From positions 1,860,001-1,924,000 of the forward strand of contig JARWMV010000232.1 of the NCBI GenBank assembly GCA_030998015.1: a DNA stretch of 64,000 bases, given 5' to 3'. The position numbers and the translations under genes are program-made. The notes under the pieces are model-generated. The model did no database searches and was not told the DNA's origin. It saw only the letters and a program-made list of their open reading frames with translations. This stretch comes from Ceratorhiza oryzae-sativae (taxonomy: Eukaryota; Basidiomycota; Agaricomycetes; Cantharellales; Ceratobasidiaceae). This document shows positions 23,545 through 35,584 of this stretch, one piece after another (position 1 is the stretch's first letter; each line of letters starts with the position of its first letter).

Positions 23545-25559
23545 TTAGAACGAGATGAGCACCCCTTCGCTTCCGCGAATGCTAACCCGGCCCGAACTTA
23601 GCCCCTCTACAACGAGATTTCCTACTGGGACTCCATTGGTGTACGACTGACCAGCCCAGGTGATTCTTCCAACGTCCTTGCTCTCCACTCCGGGAGAACT
23701 CATCCTCTTCACCTTTGCTGCATTCCCGCTCTGTACCCACTTGCTCACGTCCACGCTCACAGTTTCAGCCTCGCCCGCCGCAACGCCTTCTCTGCGCAGT
23801 GCCATGTTTAGGATCACCATCCGAGCAACTCCGTTTTTACGTGCACTTGGGTCCCAAATGGCGTAAACTGCGAGCGTAGGTGGGAGAGATGGATCACGAA
23901 TGAGAGCCAGGCGAGTCTGGCCAGACGGCCCGACCGCTTCAGTCACCAGAAGGTAGGCGACAAAAGACGGAGAGGCGCGGGCAGTCCCATAACGGTCACT
24001 CGGAACGGGATACCAGAGGTCGTACCACGAGAATCCAGGGCTAGACGCCAATCAATGAAAAAAAAAGGCATCAGATGATGAAGCTGCGCATACCTATTTG
24101 CCTGTTGGGATGATTGTAGTACAAGAGTAGCGCCTTGGTGCATATACATGCGCGATACGTTGAGCGAAGCGCCATACAAAATTGCTGGACAGACATCAGG
24201 CTTAGCGTGGTTCAGTAGAGAAAACGACCTACTGTCCGCAAGCCACATAGCTTGCCCAAAGGTGTCCGAAACGTTCTGTTTTCCAGAGCACGATATCGAG
24301 CTGTATTCACCTATGATTGAAAATGACTAAGTAAGGGCATGGCGGTCGTGAGAGTTCTCTTTACCGATAACAAATTCTTTACCCAGGCCACGAGCGGCCG
24401 CGATCTGAGGCTTCCACAAATCTAAGTACGCAGTGATATTGTTATGATTCACAAGTGCTTCAATCGTAGCCTTGGCGTTCCGTGCTGGATCGCATGTAGA
24501 GTACTGGTACCTGCAGGCTTCATTCGAGCAGGTTTACGTTGGGCCAATCTCAGGATACGTACGTATGCTGATCAAATAGTTTAATCACCCCCGTTTTGTC
24601 TATACCTTCGTTGATGGTGGACACGGTGGTCATCGGGGCCTACAGCCTTATGAGTGTCGTGCTCAAGGTGTGCTCAGGCAAATACATACGGAGCTCGTGG
24701 GGTCCTCGGCAAACCCATTCTACTCACGATGAATCAACAAGTTTGCTCGGCTGTTCACACATCCACTTACGGCTTGGAAAATACGCGGAGGCAAATTCAA
24801 TGCCTTGGTCAAAGCCGATGTCCAATTCTTCAGAGGATCCAAGTTAGGATGGGTCCTCAGGCGCATCACGTAGACCACGCACCAAAAATGTGGCAGTAAA
24901 TGCCGAAGACGACCATCCGGGACGTCCATAATAATGGTCTGGCTCGTTGCCTAGCTGGATGGAAAATATTCGGTCCTTGCCGAGGTATTTGAACCCGGCT
25001 GCGATCTGGTTTTGGGCAATCGCAATCGAGTTGTTACCAAGATTTACATCTAGAATAAAACGAGAAGTATTTGGAAAAACCAAGTACGACTCGAAATACG
25101 CCGGTCCACTAGCAAAAACCATGAGTCTTAAGTACTTTGTCGCCTTGAAATCTGTACGTACTATGTGGTTCGGTATATTCCTTGGGACTATCAAATATCT
25201 ATAAGTATACAACCAGGGCGACTACAACCGGTTAAACTTACAGCACTCAGAGTGAGGTTTAGCGCAGGAGCATTGGGGTCAAAGATCGAGCTGTCGACTG
25301 TGATGCCTCCAGGCCGGATATCTGGCCCAAGACCAGTACGTTCAACAAGCCTCTTCATGATCTCGCCGGTCAACAAGTTTGGGTGTGATTTATTCCCGCC
25401 AAACGCTGGGAGGTAGGAGAATTCAATTGAGAAGGAGGCGAGACGGCGATCCAAGATTTGAGATGCGCCAGCGGGCGGGCTGGATGGGAGGGCAGGGAGT
25501 GAGACATTGGTGGCAGCGCTCGCGACAGTTGCGAGAGAAAGCAATAACGCCTTTCGCAT
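23545..25559 (-). CDS. Secreted glycoside hydrolase family 79 (beta-glucuronidase-like)
   Basis: GH79 enzymes remove glucuronic or 4-O-methylglucuronic acid from cell-surface or plant glycans. The start at 25559 (MRKALLLSLATVASAAT) is a clear secretion signal. Then come LASFSIEFSYLPAFGGNKSHPN (family entry motif), RTGLGPDIRPGGITVDSSIF, the acid/base Glu in FSIQLGNEPDHYYG (near 24945), and the probable nucleophile in GEYSSISCSGKQNVSD (near 24300). A C-terminal beta domain follows with SPGFSWYDLWYPVPSDRYG (near 24040), GRITWAGQSYTNG, and a final ISIRGSEGVLISF-type end (VSIRGSEGVLISF at 23545). Several N-glycosylation sequons are visible (for example NVSL, NKSH, NLTL). At least six introns are needed. 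It converges with the aldo-keto reductase gene, leaving 94 nt between stop codons. Confidence 0.85.
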
Positions 25560-25596
25560 ATCGGGGGTAGCATGATTCAGTGCTGGAAGCGGTCGA

Positions 25597-25604
25597 TATT
25601 TATA
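25597..25604 (-). promoter_or_regulatory. TATA box of the GH79 gene
   Basis: On the minus strand the sequence reads TATAAATA, 38-45 nt before the ATG at 25559. This implies a very short leader, as is common for strongly regulated secreted enzymes. Confidence 0.5.
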
Positions 25605-25860
25605 GTGTCAGCCGGACGGGAAGCCATTCCTCCATTCGGCCACGCTGTGGTGCCTTGGGGGTATCGAGAAGACAAGTCCGGCATGTGTATATACCCAGTT
25701 GGTGGGAGTGTCCGAAGAAGAGAACCCACTGGCCATCATTTAAAGGCTGGCGCTTAGTGACTACCGCAGGCTGACCTTGGATTCAAACTGACAAACTCGA
25801 CACAAGACAAAAATAAAGCCCAAAATACGAAATAAATAGGAAAAGACGGGAGGCTCGATA

Positions 25861-28800
25861 CTATGATGGCGTACCCTTGGATTCTGTCCGGGCCGTACCC
25901 CTAATTGCATTAAGCCAATTTATCCGGCTAACGGTGTAGGGATGGACGTCCCCAAGCACATGCTTCGATGCATTGGCAGCACGTTCCATCAGCCCCTCCG
26001 CCTCGGAAAGCCGGCCGAGTCCCTGGTAGGTGAGTGCCAGATTTGCCAGACTTTTGATAGTATCGGGATGACTGTCGCCCAGTTTTCGACTCCTCATCTT
26101 GACTACCTCTTGTTCCAGGCTCTCTGCCTCCTTCCATCGCTTCTGCCTTCGGTGCATCTCCGCCAAGTTCGCCATACTCTTGATAGTCTGAGGGTGCTCG
26201 TCTCCCTGAACTTTTCGTGTGATTTCAACTGCTTCCCGCTGCAGCTCCTCCCCTTCCTGCCACATGTGTAGCTTCCAATAAGTGCTCGCTAGGTTGTTCA
26301 TGCATTTGAGCGTATACGGGTGATCTCTACCTCGCGTCCTCTTGCTCACTTCGAGGACCTCCTCATGTAGACGTCTTGCTTCTTGCAACTGACCTTGACT
26401 CCAAAGTGCAGTTGCCAGGTTCGCAATGCTCGTCTGAGTATCGTGGTGATCATTTCCGTGGAGTCGCTTCTTGATCTCTATGACCTCACGGTCTAGAGCT
26501 TCCGCCTCTCTCCATTTCCTTTGCTTCCAAAGCGTGCATGCGAGGTTGCCCATTCTTGTTGTGGTATCGGAGTGCTCGGCCCCTAGCACCTGCCTGCTTG
26601 ATTCAACCACCTCCCGACCTAGAGCTTCTGCCTCTGCCCACCGGCCTTGGCTTCGAAGAGTGTCTGCCAGGCTAGCCTTGGTCGTTAAAGTGTACGGATG
26701 GTTTTGCCCCCCAACACGTTCAATGACAGCTATCACCTCCCGCTGCAGAATTTCTGCGTCATCCCATTGTCCCTGCTTTGAGAGGATACTCGCTAGCCAA
26801 GCTTTGCACCTTAGAGTACTAAAAACCTCTCCTCCGAGGCGATGTGTTTTTGCCTCAAGCTCGTATTTAACGAGTTGCTCGGCCTCTTTATAGCGACCAG
26901 CTTCATAGTAGACAGTTTTGGCGCGACCAGCTACTTGAGGATTCCCCTTGTCCTGCATCGGCAACGCATCAAAGTGTTCAGGAGCATGCTGCGGAACGCA
27001 TAGTCTTTAGATTTATAATCTGGCATAACGCATGACGCGAGCAAAAGCGCCGTGCGACTGCGCACGGTTTCAGAATCCTTAACCTCGGACCGGATCCATT
27101 GCTGCACTAGACGGTGGATCGAGTAGGACTGGTTGGCAGGATCAACGGTGATAAACGAATAGGCTAGTAGCTCATCGATGAATTTGAGGAATGCCGCCTT
27201 GTTCCACTTTCCATCATTGTCTTGAAAGCGTGCGAGCATTGTGGACAGCCCCTGTTCTATGCCGCGTTCCTCTTCAGAAAGAGGCAGTGTTGATTTGTGC
27301 TGCTCGATGCCCAACGCGGCTAACTGAAAGATTTCCTTCGATATATGTTCATGGTGCATGAAGGCCAAGACATCATAAAGCCGTTGATCTGGAGGTGCGA
27401 TCCGAACATAGCTTACGCGCCAGGTCGCATAGACAGTCAGCCGGTAATCGTCAAGCTTAGGCAGATGTTGAGCATAATCCTCGAGAAGTTGACCGCGGCT
27501 ATCGCGGTACATTTCAAGATACTCCGACACGGTGCATGGTGAGTATGGATGAATGCGCCAGCTTGTACAATGGCTAGCGCAAAGTGTCCTAGTTCCTACC
27601 GGCAGCGCTCGTCAATAAGAGGAGTAAAAGGGTTGCGGGACAAGCCAGTAAACTGACTGACCTCTAGTAGATCTTCAACCGCAGAATCGAGACCCTCGGG
27701 AACTCCTGAAGTGGTAGACAGTAGTTTTCTAGCATCTCCCTTTAACATTTCGCGAATGTGAAGTTGTGATTCGCTACCGGTCGCAAGCACAGTGACTCGA
27801 CGATTGCGGGTAGTAACCAAAATACCACCTTGTGAACAAGCAGGCAAGAACTGAGACAGATCAAGCTGAGTATCGTCGGCGTTGTTGTATATCAGCAAGG
27901 AGTCTGCGGCGTTTTGAGCCATCCATGTGAGCGCGTCTTTAGGATCATCTCCAGCCTTCTTGCCTAACGCAATGCTCTTGAGATCGGCCTCGATGGTGGC
28001 AGCAGAAGATGCATCAATATAAAAGATGTGTGTGTACCTGAGATGAAAGTGCAACGAAGAAATGAGGCTAGGGGTTAGAGTTAAGAAGATATACAAACGT
28101 ACTTTTCTTTGTGAATTTCGACAAACTGAAGCGCCAATTGCGTCTTTCCTGCCCCGCCTGGTCCGTAGAGCACAAACACACGCCGCCCTTTGGCGTGTCC
28201 CAAGAGCGCCTTCTCCATTTGCGCAAGCTCTCGTTGACGGCCAGCGAACAAACCAGATGGTGGGGGGCAGGGCTTGATGATGGGATTGCTAATTGCATTC
28301 ACTTGGATGGCGCCACCTGCGTAACTTGACGTGAGACAGCCATGTTTTTCAAACAACAGCCAAGGTACTCACGAGCGCGTGCAGCAGGAATCAGGCACGT
28401 ATTAGAGTTCAGTGCTTTTACTAATTCGTCAACCTTGTTACTGTTCTCCATCAAGTGTAGGTAGGACCGTGCGTGACCCAGCGCTCGGGCTTCCAGCCTC
28501 TTCTTCCACTCCGAAATTCCGATATCCTGCACACCATGCTGCACGTAGAAACGAAAGTAACCACCGGGTATATTACTAAATCTCGCCCGAAGAGCTTCCG
28601 CGATGCCTTCGTTAGTGCCTTTCAGGTATACATCAGCTATTAGGTAGAATCGATTAAACTCGAAAGCTCACCATTCGAATTTTTGTACTTGTCCCCAATA
28701 TTGACCACGCAATTCAGTTGTCCGGAAGGGAAAACTAACGGTAGCTCTTCAAGCAGCCTCGCGGTGGGGTTGAAATCACAGAAGCCAACATAGGAGACGG

Positions 28801-29565
28801 AAATCGGCCCTGGTTCAATTATGACCCCCGGTTTAAATACTCCTGGCAGCGAAAATGCGGCACAGATTGCCTCGACAATAGTGCAGTCGGGTACGTAGTT
28901 CCTATCAAACGGGTAGGAACGAAAGCTCACAGCGGACTCAGCCCGCTGAGCATGCTCGGAAGCCGCAAACACGATACTGTCCGGGTGTAAATATGGGCCA
29001 AGTATTCCAAATCAGTCGCTACTTACACCTTACAGTCATGGGGATTGCTCGCCGGATTGCTCAACATTCGAGCGTCGCGATCTTCCCCACAGGCTTGGAG
29101 CATTCGCTCAAGCGCAGCCTTCAACTTTCGAGCCTTGAATTTTCCTTGGCCATACAGCTTCCGCTTGCTGAACACGTCCTCAGTAAACTTCATGCAGTGT
29201 CTCCTTGCGGCGTCGACCGATAGACCTAACCGCCCAAACATCACAGCCAATAGACTTATTGAGCACCTGTTAGCGCTGCCATTTGACGAGTTTTGCACAG
29301 CCTTACCTAGCGAACCCGGCGCCAATAATGAACTTGAAGTGTTGGCTGGGAAGAGGAGCTTCTTGAAGTTTGCGGTCACTTTGCACTCTATTCATGATCT
29401 CCTCAACGATAGTGATCAAGGATATCAACGACGCAATGCTCCCGCCGTCTTGGGTTTCTGTCAGACGATGCATGTGATCAAGCAATTCAGAGCCGATAGC
29501 TTACCAAATGATAGAGCATTGATAACTAATTCATCTTCAGACGTAGGCACACTCGTTATTGACAT
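25861..29565 (-). CDS. NLR-like protein: degenerate patatin domain, NB-ARC, TPR repeats; two apparent frameshifts
   Basis: STAND/NLR-type protein. It starts at 29565 (MSITSVPTSEDELVINALSF). The patatin-like region has DGGSIASLISLITIVEEIM, FKFIIGAGFARCSISLLAVM, MFGRLGLSVDAA, FSKRKLYGQGKFKA, SFRSYPFDRN, DCTIVEAICAAFSLPGVFKP and FCDFNPTARLLEE. Neither a GxSxG nucleophile nor the DG[GA] catalytic Asp is present. NB-ARC starts with SGLFAGRQREL, the P-loop VLYGPGGAGKTQLALQF (28170-28120), IFYIDASSAATIEAD, Walker B-like SLLIYNNADD and GGILVTTRNRR. A winged-helix stretch follows (YDVLAFMHHEHISKEIF), then about eight kinesin-light-chain-type TPRs of 42 residues (GxxHPxTxxxxxNLA pattern, 26900-25880). 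The reading frame must change without a plausible intron near 27540 (between LAIVQAGAFIH and CTVSEYLEMYRD) and near 26975 (between AFRSMLLN and FDALPMQDKG). Either the gene is broken here or the assembly has small deletions. Confidence 0.75.
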
Positions 29566-32336
29566 GCTAATGGTGGATATGGTGGTTGGGTGTAGGTGGG
29601 CTGCAGCTGCAAGGAACCCAGTAAGCTTCACCGCTATGATCGGCGCTACCAAATAATTATAGCACGGCCACAATCCCGCCGACTGTATTCCGCTGTCACC
29701 AGCCGTGGGAGGCTGTTGCCTGTGTGATCATTCTGTTCTGGTTTAACGAGAGTAAACAAAATATTTATCGGATCCAATTTGGTAAGGCTGCAGTCAGTGG
29801 GGACGATATCACCCAGTTTGAATGGGATCATTTATCGAATACACAATATTTGTATACTATATAACTCCAACCGTTGAGATAAATATATACTTCTCTTGCC
29901 ATTCCCAAAATAACCCCATATCCCTTGGATTCCCAATGGGAAAAATAGGTTTAATACTCACTTTTTATCCCGACTCAGTAATGTGTCCGGGCTTAAATGA
30001 CTATCCTCAAGTAATTAGTGGATCACTTCCCTTCGGCTTCGGTAAAGAACCCGAAGGTGAACTCACCTAACTCCGCAGTATTGATACCGTTTGTAGTAAG
30101 AGGATAGCTGAAGAATGGTTCGACTGGATATCTCCATATGAAAAGCGTCCCGGTACGGGCTCCTTGATCTTGCTTCTGCCATTTGAGGCGCCGTGCTCGT
30201 CTCACTACACACGCATATAGCACATCTGTAATCTTCACAAGTGAGAACATGGCCAACGCCCTGTGTTGTGAAGTTGTCAAGGTATTTTCAGGTTTGGAGC
30301 CAGCCAACCATCCACCCCGATCCTTGGCGGGCTAGTACCAGCTAATACGGTAAATAAAGTGGATATTGCCGCACTTTACGTGTGACTGCACTATTTCGCG
30401 TCTGAATCACGGTCCGGAGTGACCTTGCAAAAGTGAGGTTACAAAGGAACACGAGTAGTTGCGTTGTTAGACGCATCAATTCTGGCCGTATCTATTATTT
30501 TTCTAACAAGCCTTATACGCCCTCATGCATCCATGCCCAAGGTATAGAATCTGTAAGGGTCATGTCCAGGCCAATGCTAACAGGTGACGGTTGGCCACAC
30601 AGCCCAACCCATGCCTGTGTAAAGTGAGCTCCCCAAGTTTATGTACTACTCAAGGCTAATGAGGTGCACTTGCACCCACTAAATGCATCAACCTGCTCAC
30701 GTGCCACCTTTTACAATCAAGACACAATACACACCCTTCATCCTGACATCGACACAGCAATGTCCGACACCTCCTATTTGGCTGCGGTTCGCCTTTGCAG
30801 AGCTTGGACCTTCGGACCGGGGCCGGTGGGCACCGCAGTCCGCTTCATGAATTCGCCGGTTGGGCGGTTGGGGTTCGGTTATGTTTTCTGCGCAGACCAC
30901 ATGCCGGACAATACGTTCACTTGAAGGACAATTAATTCGGCCAACGCTCCGAAGACCATAGTAGCTCCGTTATGCGGACTAGATGAAACGGGAGCAATTA
31001 ACGTACTAGTCAATTTGTGGTCCTCGAAAACTACTGGCGGACAAAGGGGGGATGGGATATATGCGGTGTCGCTAGTATGTTCAGCCAAGGCCGGTTATTT
31101 TTGAGCTTTTATATAATATACCGAGCGATAAAAAAATGGCGCATAAGAACAATGTCGCTTAGTGGAGCATATAACAACTTGGCAGCTAAGAAGCATGAGA
31201 GTAGATAGAATCAAGGAAAAGTCAAATATCAGGATTCGCGTAACATCGATTGGTAACCGGTATCTTGAACGTTGTGAGAGCGAGTTGTTCTACAGACCGC
31301 CATGATGTGAATAATTTACATTGGTCTTGCTGAAGCCGCCATACATTTCATCTAGACGGGGCCATCATCCCTCAATGGGCATCAACGCTCATAGATTAGA
31401 CTTTCCGGGCTCGATCTCAGTGGCTTACCTACCGCCCGGCGTTTATTCAGGCACAGCTTTCTCACAGCGAGCAACCACCATCGACCTCGGAGAATTATCT
31501 CGACGCTCAGCGGATTGGATCTGTACAGTACTCTTGGTGGTCGCATGAGACTCACACGCAATCTCCGCTCTCGGCCCGGGCTATCTACCAAATATGACGT
31601 ATCGATTGTGTAACTTCCTCAACGCGCAGACCTGAGTCGCACGCGCACCTGGTCCTGAAAGAATCTAGAGCTTGTCGGCTTCGCCCTTTGCTTGATCGGC
31701 GGCATCTGCCGACAAGGTCTTAACGGAGCTCACATATTGCTCTCACCGGCAGGGCGTGCCGGAGGTTAGGTTGGATGGGGAAGATAGAAGTTATGTACAA
31801 GCATGGATTAACATGCACGTCGTGGGGTCCAGCAGGTGGTACGTATGTGTTTGAGCGTATACGTCAGATTTACCTCGTTTGTCGACTTTGAAAAACAACT
31901 CAAAATCCAATCTTCCCATCTTGACGTGCGCCTATCTGAGGATTGCCCGAACTAGTTGGTTCTCGACTCAGGGTGCCGCTAGAACTCGAGGCTAACACGC
32001 TGTGAGAATGAATTATTTGTGTGTTTTTTTGCCTTGTTTTTCTTACGCAGCACACTAGTTCAGACTTTTCCCAAGAGGAGAGGGGCTCTCGAACTGGTAA
32101 ACAGATGTGAGCGCCACCGTCGGGCCGACCCAATCAGCTCTAGATCTCAATTCCGGTTGCGGACGATGGATGAGCCTAGACTCAGGCTTTGCCTCATTCC
32201 AAACACGTGTACTAGAAATGGGGTGTCTATGAACTTGTCGTTGGTCGATCTCGAACGATGCATCGTCTTTCAATACAACAGATTTTGGGTATACGATCAT
32301 CTTCTGACCTGCCGAACCACCCGCTTGCATGCCTGT
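29566..32336. other. 2.8 kb without a supported gene
   Basis: This region is richer in A+T than the surroundings at 29.6-31.2 kb. Only short, unrelated open frames on both strands were found, none with a recognisable domain or a consistent chain of splice sites. A 7-bp inverted repeat CCTTCGG/CCGAAGG sits near 30029-30056. The stretch at about 31.6-31.8 kb is locally GC-rich. It could hide a decayed element or a fast-evolving gene, but nothing positive can be called. Confidence 0.4.
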
Positions 32337-33611
32337 CTAGCGGCCCATCCACCCCTGCTTCGAATTTAGACTCGCGCGAAACGACCGAAGATGAAAACTT
32401 ACGCCGTCAACAACCAGCAACTCGCCGGAAACGTATTGGCTCGCCGCGCTCGCGAGGAATACGGTAGGCCCCGCAAAGTCTACTGGCTCACCCCAGCGCC
32501 CCGCGGGGATTCGCTCTGAGATCTGTCGTAGGCGCGTAGGATCGGCAAGGAGCTTCTCGTTCCTGTGACGCCATTCGTGAGTTGTGCTGTTCCGAGGGGA
32601 TACGAGGACTTACATATCAGTCGCAATGTACCCGGGGCATATCGCGTTGACCTGGACATTGTGTTTGCTCCATTCGTTGCTCAGGGCTTTAGTCAGCTGG
32701 GAGATACCCCCTTTAGCGGCTGCGTATGCCGGTATGGTAATCCCTCCCTAGTACCGGTTCTGTGTTATTGCCCGTTCGATGAAGAAAGAAAAAAAAATCG
32801 GCCAAGGCGGGGGCGTACCTGGAAGCACATAAGTGATCCAAAGTTGATAATCTTCCCTCGGCCTTTGGCTACCATGTGACGGCCGGCTGCCTGGGATAGT
32901 AACCAGACGGCCTTGAGGTTCACGCGAATGACCTGGGGGTGTAATATTCAGTTCTGCTACCCCAATATCGAGCTGAGCCGGAAATGCGAGGAATTGGGGT
33001 GCTTGCGCTCAAACGGCCAACCCAAAAGGCAAACCAGGAGGGCGAACCGAGAAGAAGGAATAGCTTGGTGAAGACAAACTGGATCACGAAGTTGTCACCA
33101 TACCTCGTCCCAAAAGTCTTCCGGAAACTCGACGGCAGGCGCCCGACGTTGGATCCCACCGCAGTTCACCATGATGTGCACTTCTCCGCCCATGATCTCG
33201 AGCGCATGATCAAAAGCTGTTTTGACGGCATTCATATCGGCAAGGTCGCATACAACGATCTCCGCGCGCCGACCGAGGGCGCGAACTGCATCGCGCGTCG
33301 CGGTATTGGACTCGTCGCGCTGCACGAGGCAGACATCAGCCCCTGTCCGACAACCAGGGCGTGTCAGCCGCGGGTGGGCCCGGTCTGCGATGCTAGGACG
33401 CACGTGCGAAAATACTTGCCTGCTTCTGCGAGAGCGATTGCGCATGCGGCGCCGATGCCTGTGGTTAGTGCGTACGGGCGGATGAGATCTGGGGGGCTCG
33501 ATGGTGGCGGAAGCACGAACCGCGTGTGCCGCCCGTGACGACTGCGGTTTGGCCGGCGAGCGAAAACAGCTGGGGGGCGGCGACGGCCGGGGTTTTCGCA
33601 GTTGCGGACAT
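32337..33611 (-). CDS. Short-chain dehydrogenase/reductase, KduD-like (2-deoxy-D-gluconate 3-dehydrogenase type)
   Basis: NAD(P)-dependent classical SDR. The start at 33611 gives [20 protein letters not shown], then TAVVTGG with [16 protein letters not shown] after a short intron (Rossmann TGxxxGIG), [52 protein letters not shown], the catalytic Ser in [13 protein letters not shown], the catalytic YxxxK in [17 protein letters not shown], and [16 protein letters not shown]. The last exons give [15 protein letters not shown] and ELLVVDG, then GWMGR and the stop at 32337. The FQGG and EWSKHN signatures are typical of the KduD/gluconate-dehydrogenase subgroup, which works on keto-deoxy sugar acids or polyols. 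The true substrate is not fixed by sequence. It is transcribed away from the sorbitol-dehydrogenase-like gene across about 550 nt. Confidence 0.88.
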
Positions 33612-34158
33612 GATAGGAGCTGGGGGGGCAGGAGGAGCGGCAGGCGTGGCAATCGCTGGAAGCGCAGGGTGCGCCTGTCAACTTTATACTGGAGCGCGCT
33701 GGGACTGGCTGGGGCGACTCGACGCACAGGTCGGGCCGGCCTGGAGCACGGTCGCGCCCCATCACACGCACAGTCAGACGCCCGAGTGGCTCCAAGACGC
33801 GATCGCCACGACCGGAACCTCGGACCGGACACCACGCGAATTGCAAACGGCAGCAGACACGGCGACCAATGCTGCACGCGCGGTGTTATTCGACCACAAG
33901 CGGCCGGCGCGCGTTCCGATGCGATTAGATACGTGCATTCTGGGGTCGACGCCGTCACAGACCCTGGCTCGCGCCCCGCGAAAATGTCGCACCCGCCTGA
34001 TGGATTGATGGCCAGACACTCGACCAGTTCTCCACCCGGCCCGGTCCCGCCGACAAGTCCAGGCTGGCGCCGCATAAAAGACCATTCGGCGCTCTCCACA
34101 CTTTATCCATACCGCACCGGACCTGCTTTCCACCACATTCTACTTGCCTACCCCCACC

Positions 34159-35475
34159 ATGCCCACTCTCATCAACGCCGAGCCTGCCTGCGTCCTCTAC
34201 GGCGCCAAGGACATGCGCCTCGAGCAGCGCACCGTCAAAGCCCCCCGAGAAGGCGAGGCTCAAGTCCAGGTTGTCGCGACTGGTCTCTGCGGCAGTGACC
34301 GTGCGTAACCTGTTTTGCTTGTTATCCAACTTCCCCAACTTACGCCATTGCAGTACACTATTACGTCCACGGTCGCAACGGAGACTTTGTCCTCCAATCC
34401 CCGCTTGTGCTCGGACACGAGGCCGCTGGCATCGTCACGGCCGTCGGCTACGGCGTCACCTCTGTCAAGGTTGGCCAACGAGTTGCCATCGAAGCCGGCG
34501 TGTACTGCAAAGAGTGCAGCTACTGCCTCGATGGCCGCTACAACCTCTGCCAGAACATGCGCTTCTGCAGTAGCGCAAAGACCTTTCCCCATCTGGACGG
34601 CACACTCCAAGGAAAGATGAATCACCGAGCAGACTTGCTCCACCCGTAAGTCACGCAATCGGCCGAACGGTTCCATAGGCGCTCACTCCCGTGACTTTAG
34701 CCTTCCCGACGGCTGCTCGTTTGAGCAGGGCGCGCTCGCCGAGCCGCTCTCCGTCGTCCTCCACGCCAACCGCCGGGCGCAGCTATGTAAAGGCCAGTCG
34801 GTGCTGGTCTTGGGAGCCGGAGCAGTCGGTCTCCTTGCCTGTGCGCTTTCCAAAGCCACTGGCGCGTCTCGCATCACCGCGATCGACATTGACCAAGGTC
34901 GTCTCGAGTTTGCGTTAACCTCTGGCTTCGCAACGGATGTGTACTGTTTGCCTCGAGGCGAACGTCCACGCTCGAGCGAAGAGGGCCTCAAGAGGGCGAA
35001 GCAGACTGCGCTGGATGCCCTTGAAGATCTCGACGCACTCGAGGGTTATGACGTCGTATTCGAATGCACTGGTGTCGAAAGCTGCATCCAGATGGGCGTA
35101 TTTGTACGTGTCTACCTTAATTTTACCCCACGCGGGGTCGATCAGTGGCTGTGTACTGACGATCGCCCGCCCGTTCAGATGGCCCGGACTGGTGGCAAAC
35201 TTTCCCTGGTCGGCATGGGCACCCCCAACCCTGTTGTCCCACTCTCAGCCGCTGCACTGCGCGAGGTTGACATTATTGGTGTGTTCCGATATGCCAACAC
35301 GTACCCCGAAGCCCTCGCCCTGCTTGGGAGCGGCAAGCTTGCAGGCGTCGAGCGCATGGTCACCCAGAGGTTCCCGCTCGAGGATGCCGCAAAGGCATTC
35401 GAGATGCTTTGCAAGGGCAAAGACGAAAACGGTGGCCTTGTCGTAAAAGTCATGGTCGGCACCGGCGAGCTATAG
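34159..35475 (+). CDS. Zinc-dependent sorbitol/xylitol-type dehydrogenase (MDR family)
   Basis: Medium-chain alcohol dehydrogenase of the polyol (L-iditol/sorbitol/xylitol) group, oxidising a polyol to a ketose with NAD. The ATG at 34159 gives MPTLINAEPACVLYGAKDMR. Exon 1 ends at the first zinc ligand in ATGLCGSD. Then come HYYVHGRNGDFV, LVLGHEAAGIVTAVG (His and Glu ligands), the Cys-rich lobe AGVYCKECSYCLDGRYNLCQ, GCSFEQGALAEPLSVVLHA, the cofactor site SVLVLGAGAVGLLACAL and DVVFECTGVESCIQMG. An intron near 35106-35178 is followed by GGKLSLVGMGTPNPVVPLSA and a C-terminal segment ending VMVGTGEL at 35475. One insertion between the Rossmann strands (EERGERPRSSEEG-like, near 34950-35000) is longer than in animal SORD, as in many fungal members. 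A TATA-like CATAAAAG lies at about 34073. Confidence 0.9.
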
Positions 35476-35584
35476 TTCTCTTTCGCTTGGATTTATACCC
35501 TGGGACTCTGGAGCGTAGCTTGTACGATAGTCATATCACGCCGTGTATTCTTCCTTGTAATAGCTACTTGAATAGCATCGCATT

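Noticed and set aside
30023..30307. Minus-strand 94-codon open frame with a CCTTCGG/CCGAAGG inverted repeat at its end
   Set aside because: No homology recognised; the hairpin is short with a 14-nt loop and could be chance.
29566..32336. Possible decayed transposon in the gene-free stretch
   Set aside because: No terminal repeats, target duplications or transposase/reverse-transcriptase motifs could be found by eye.
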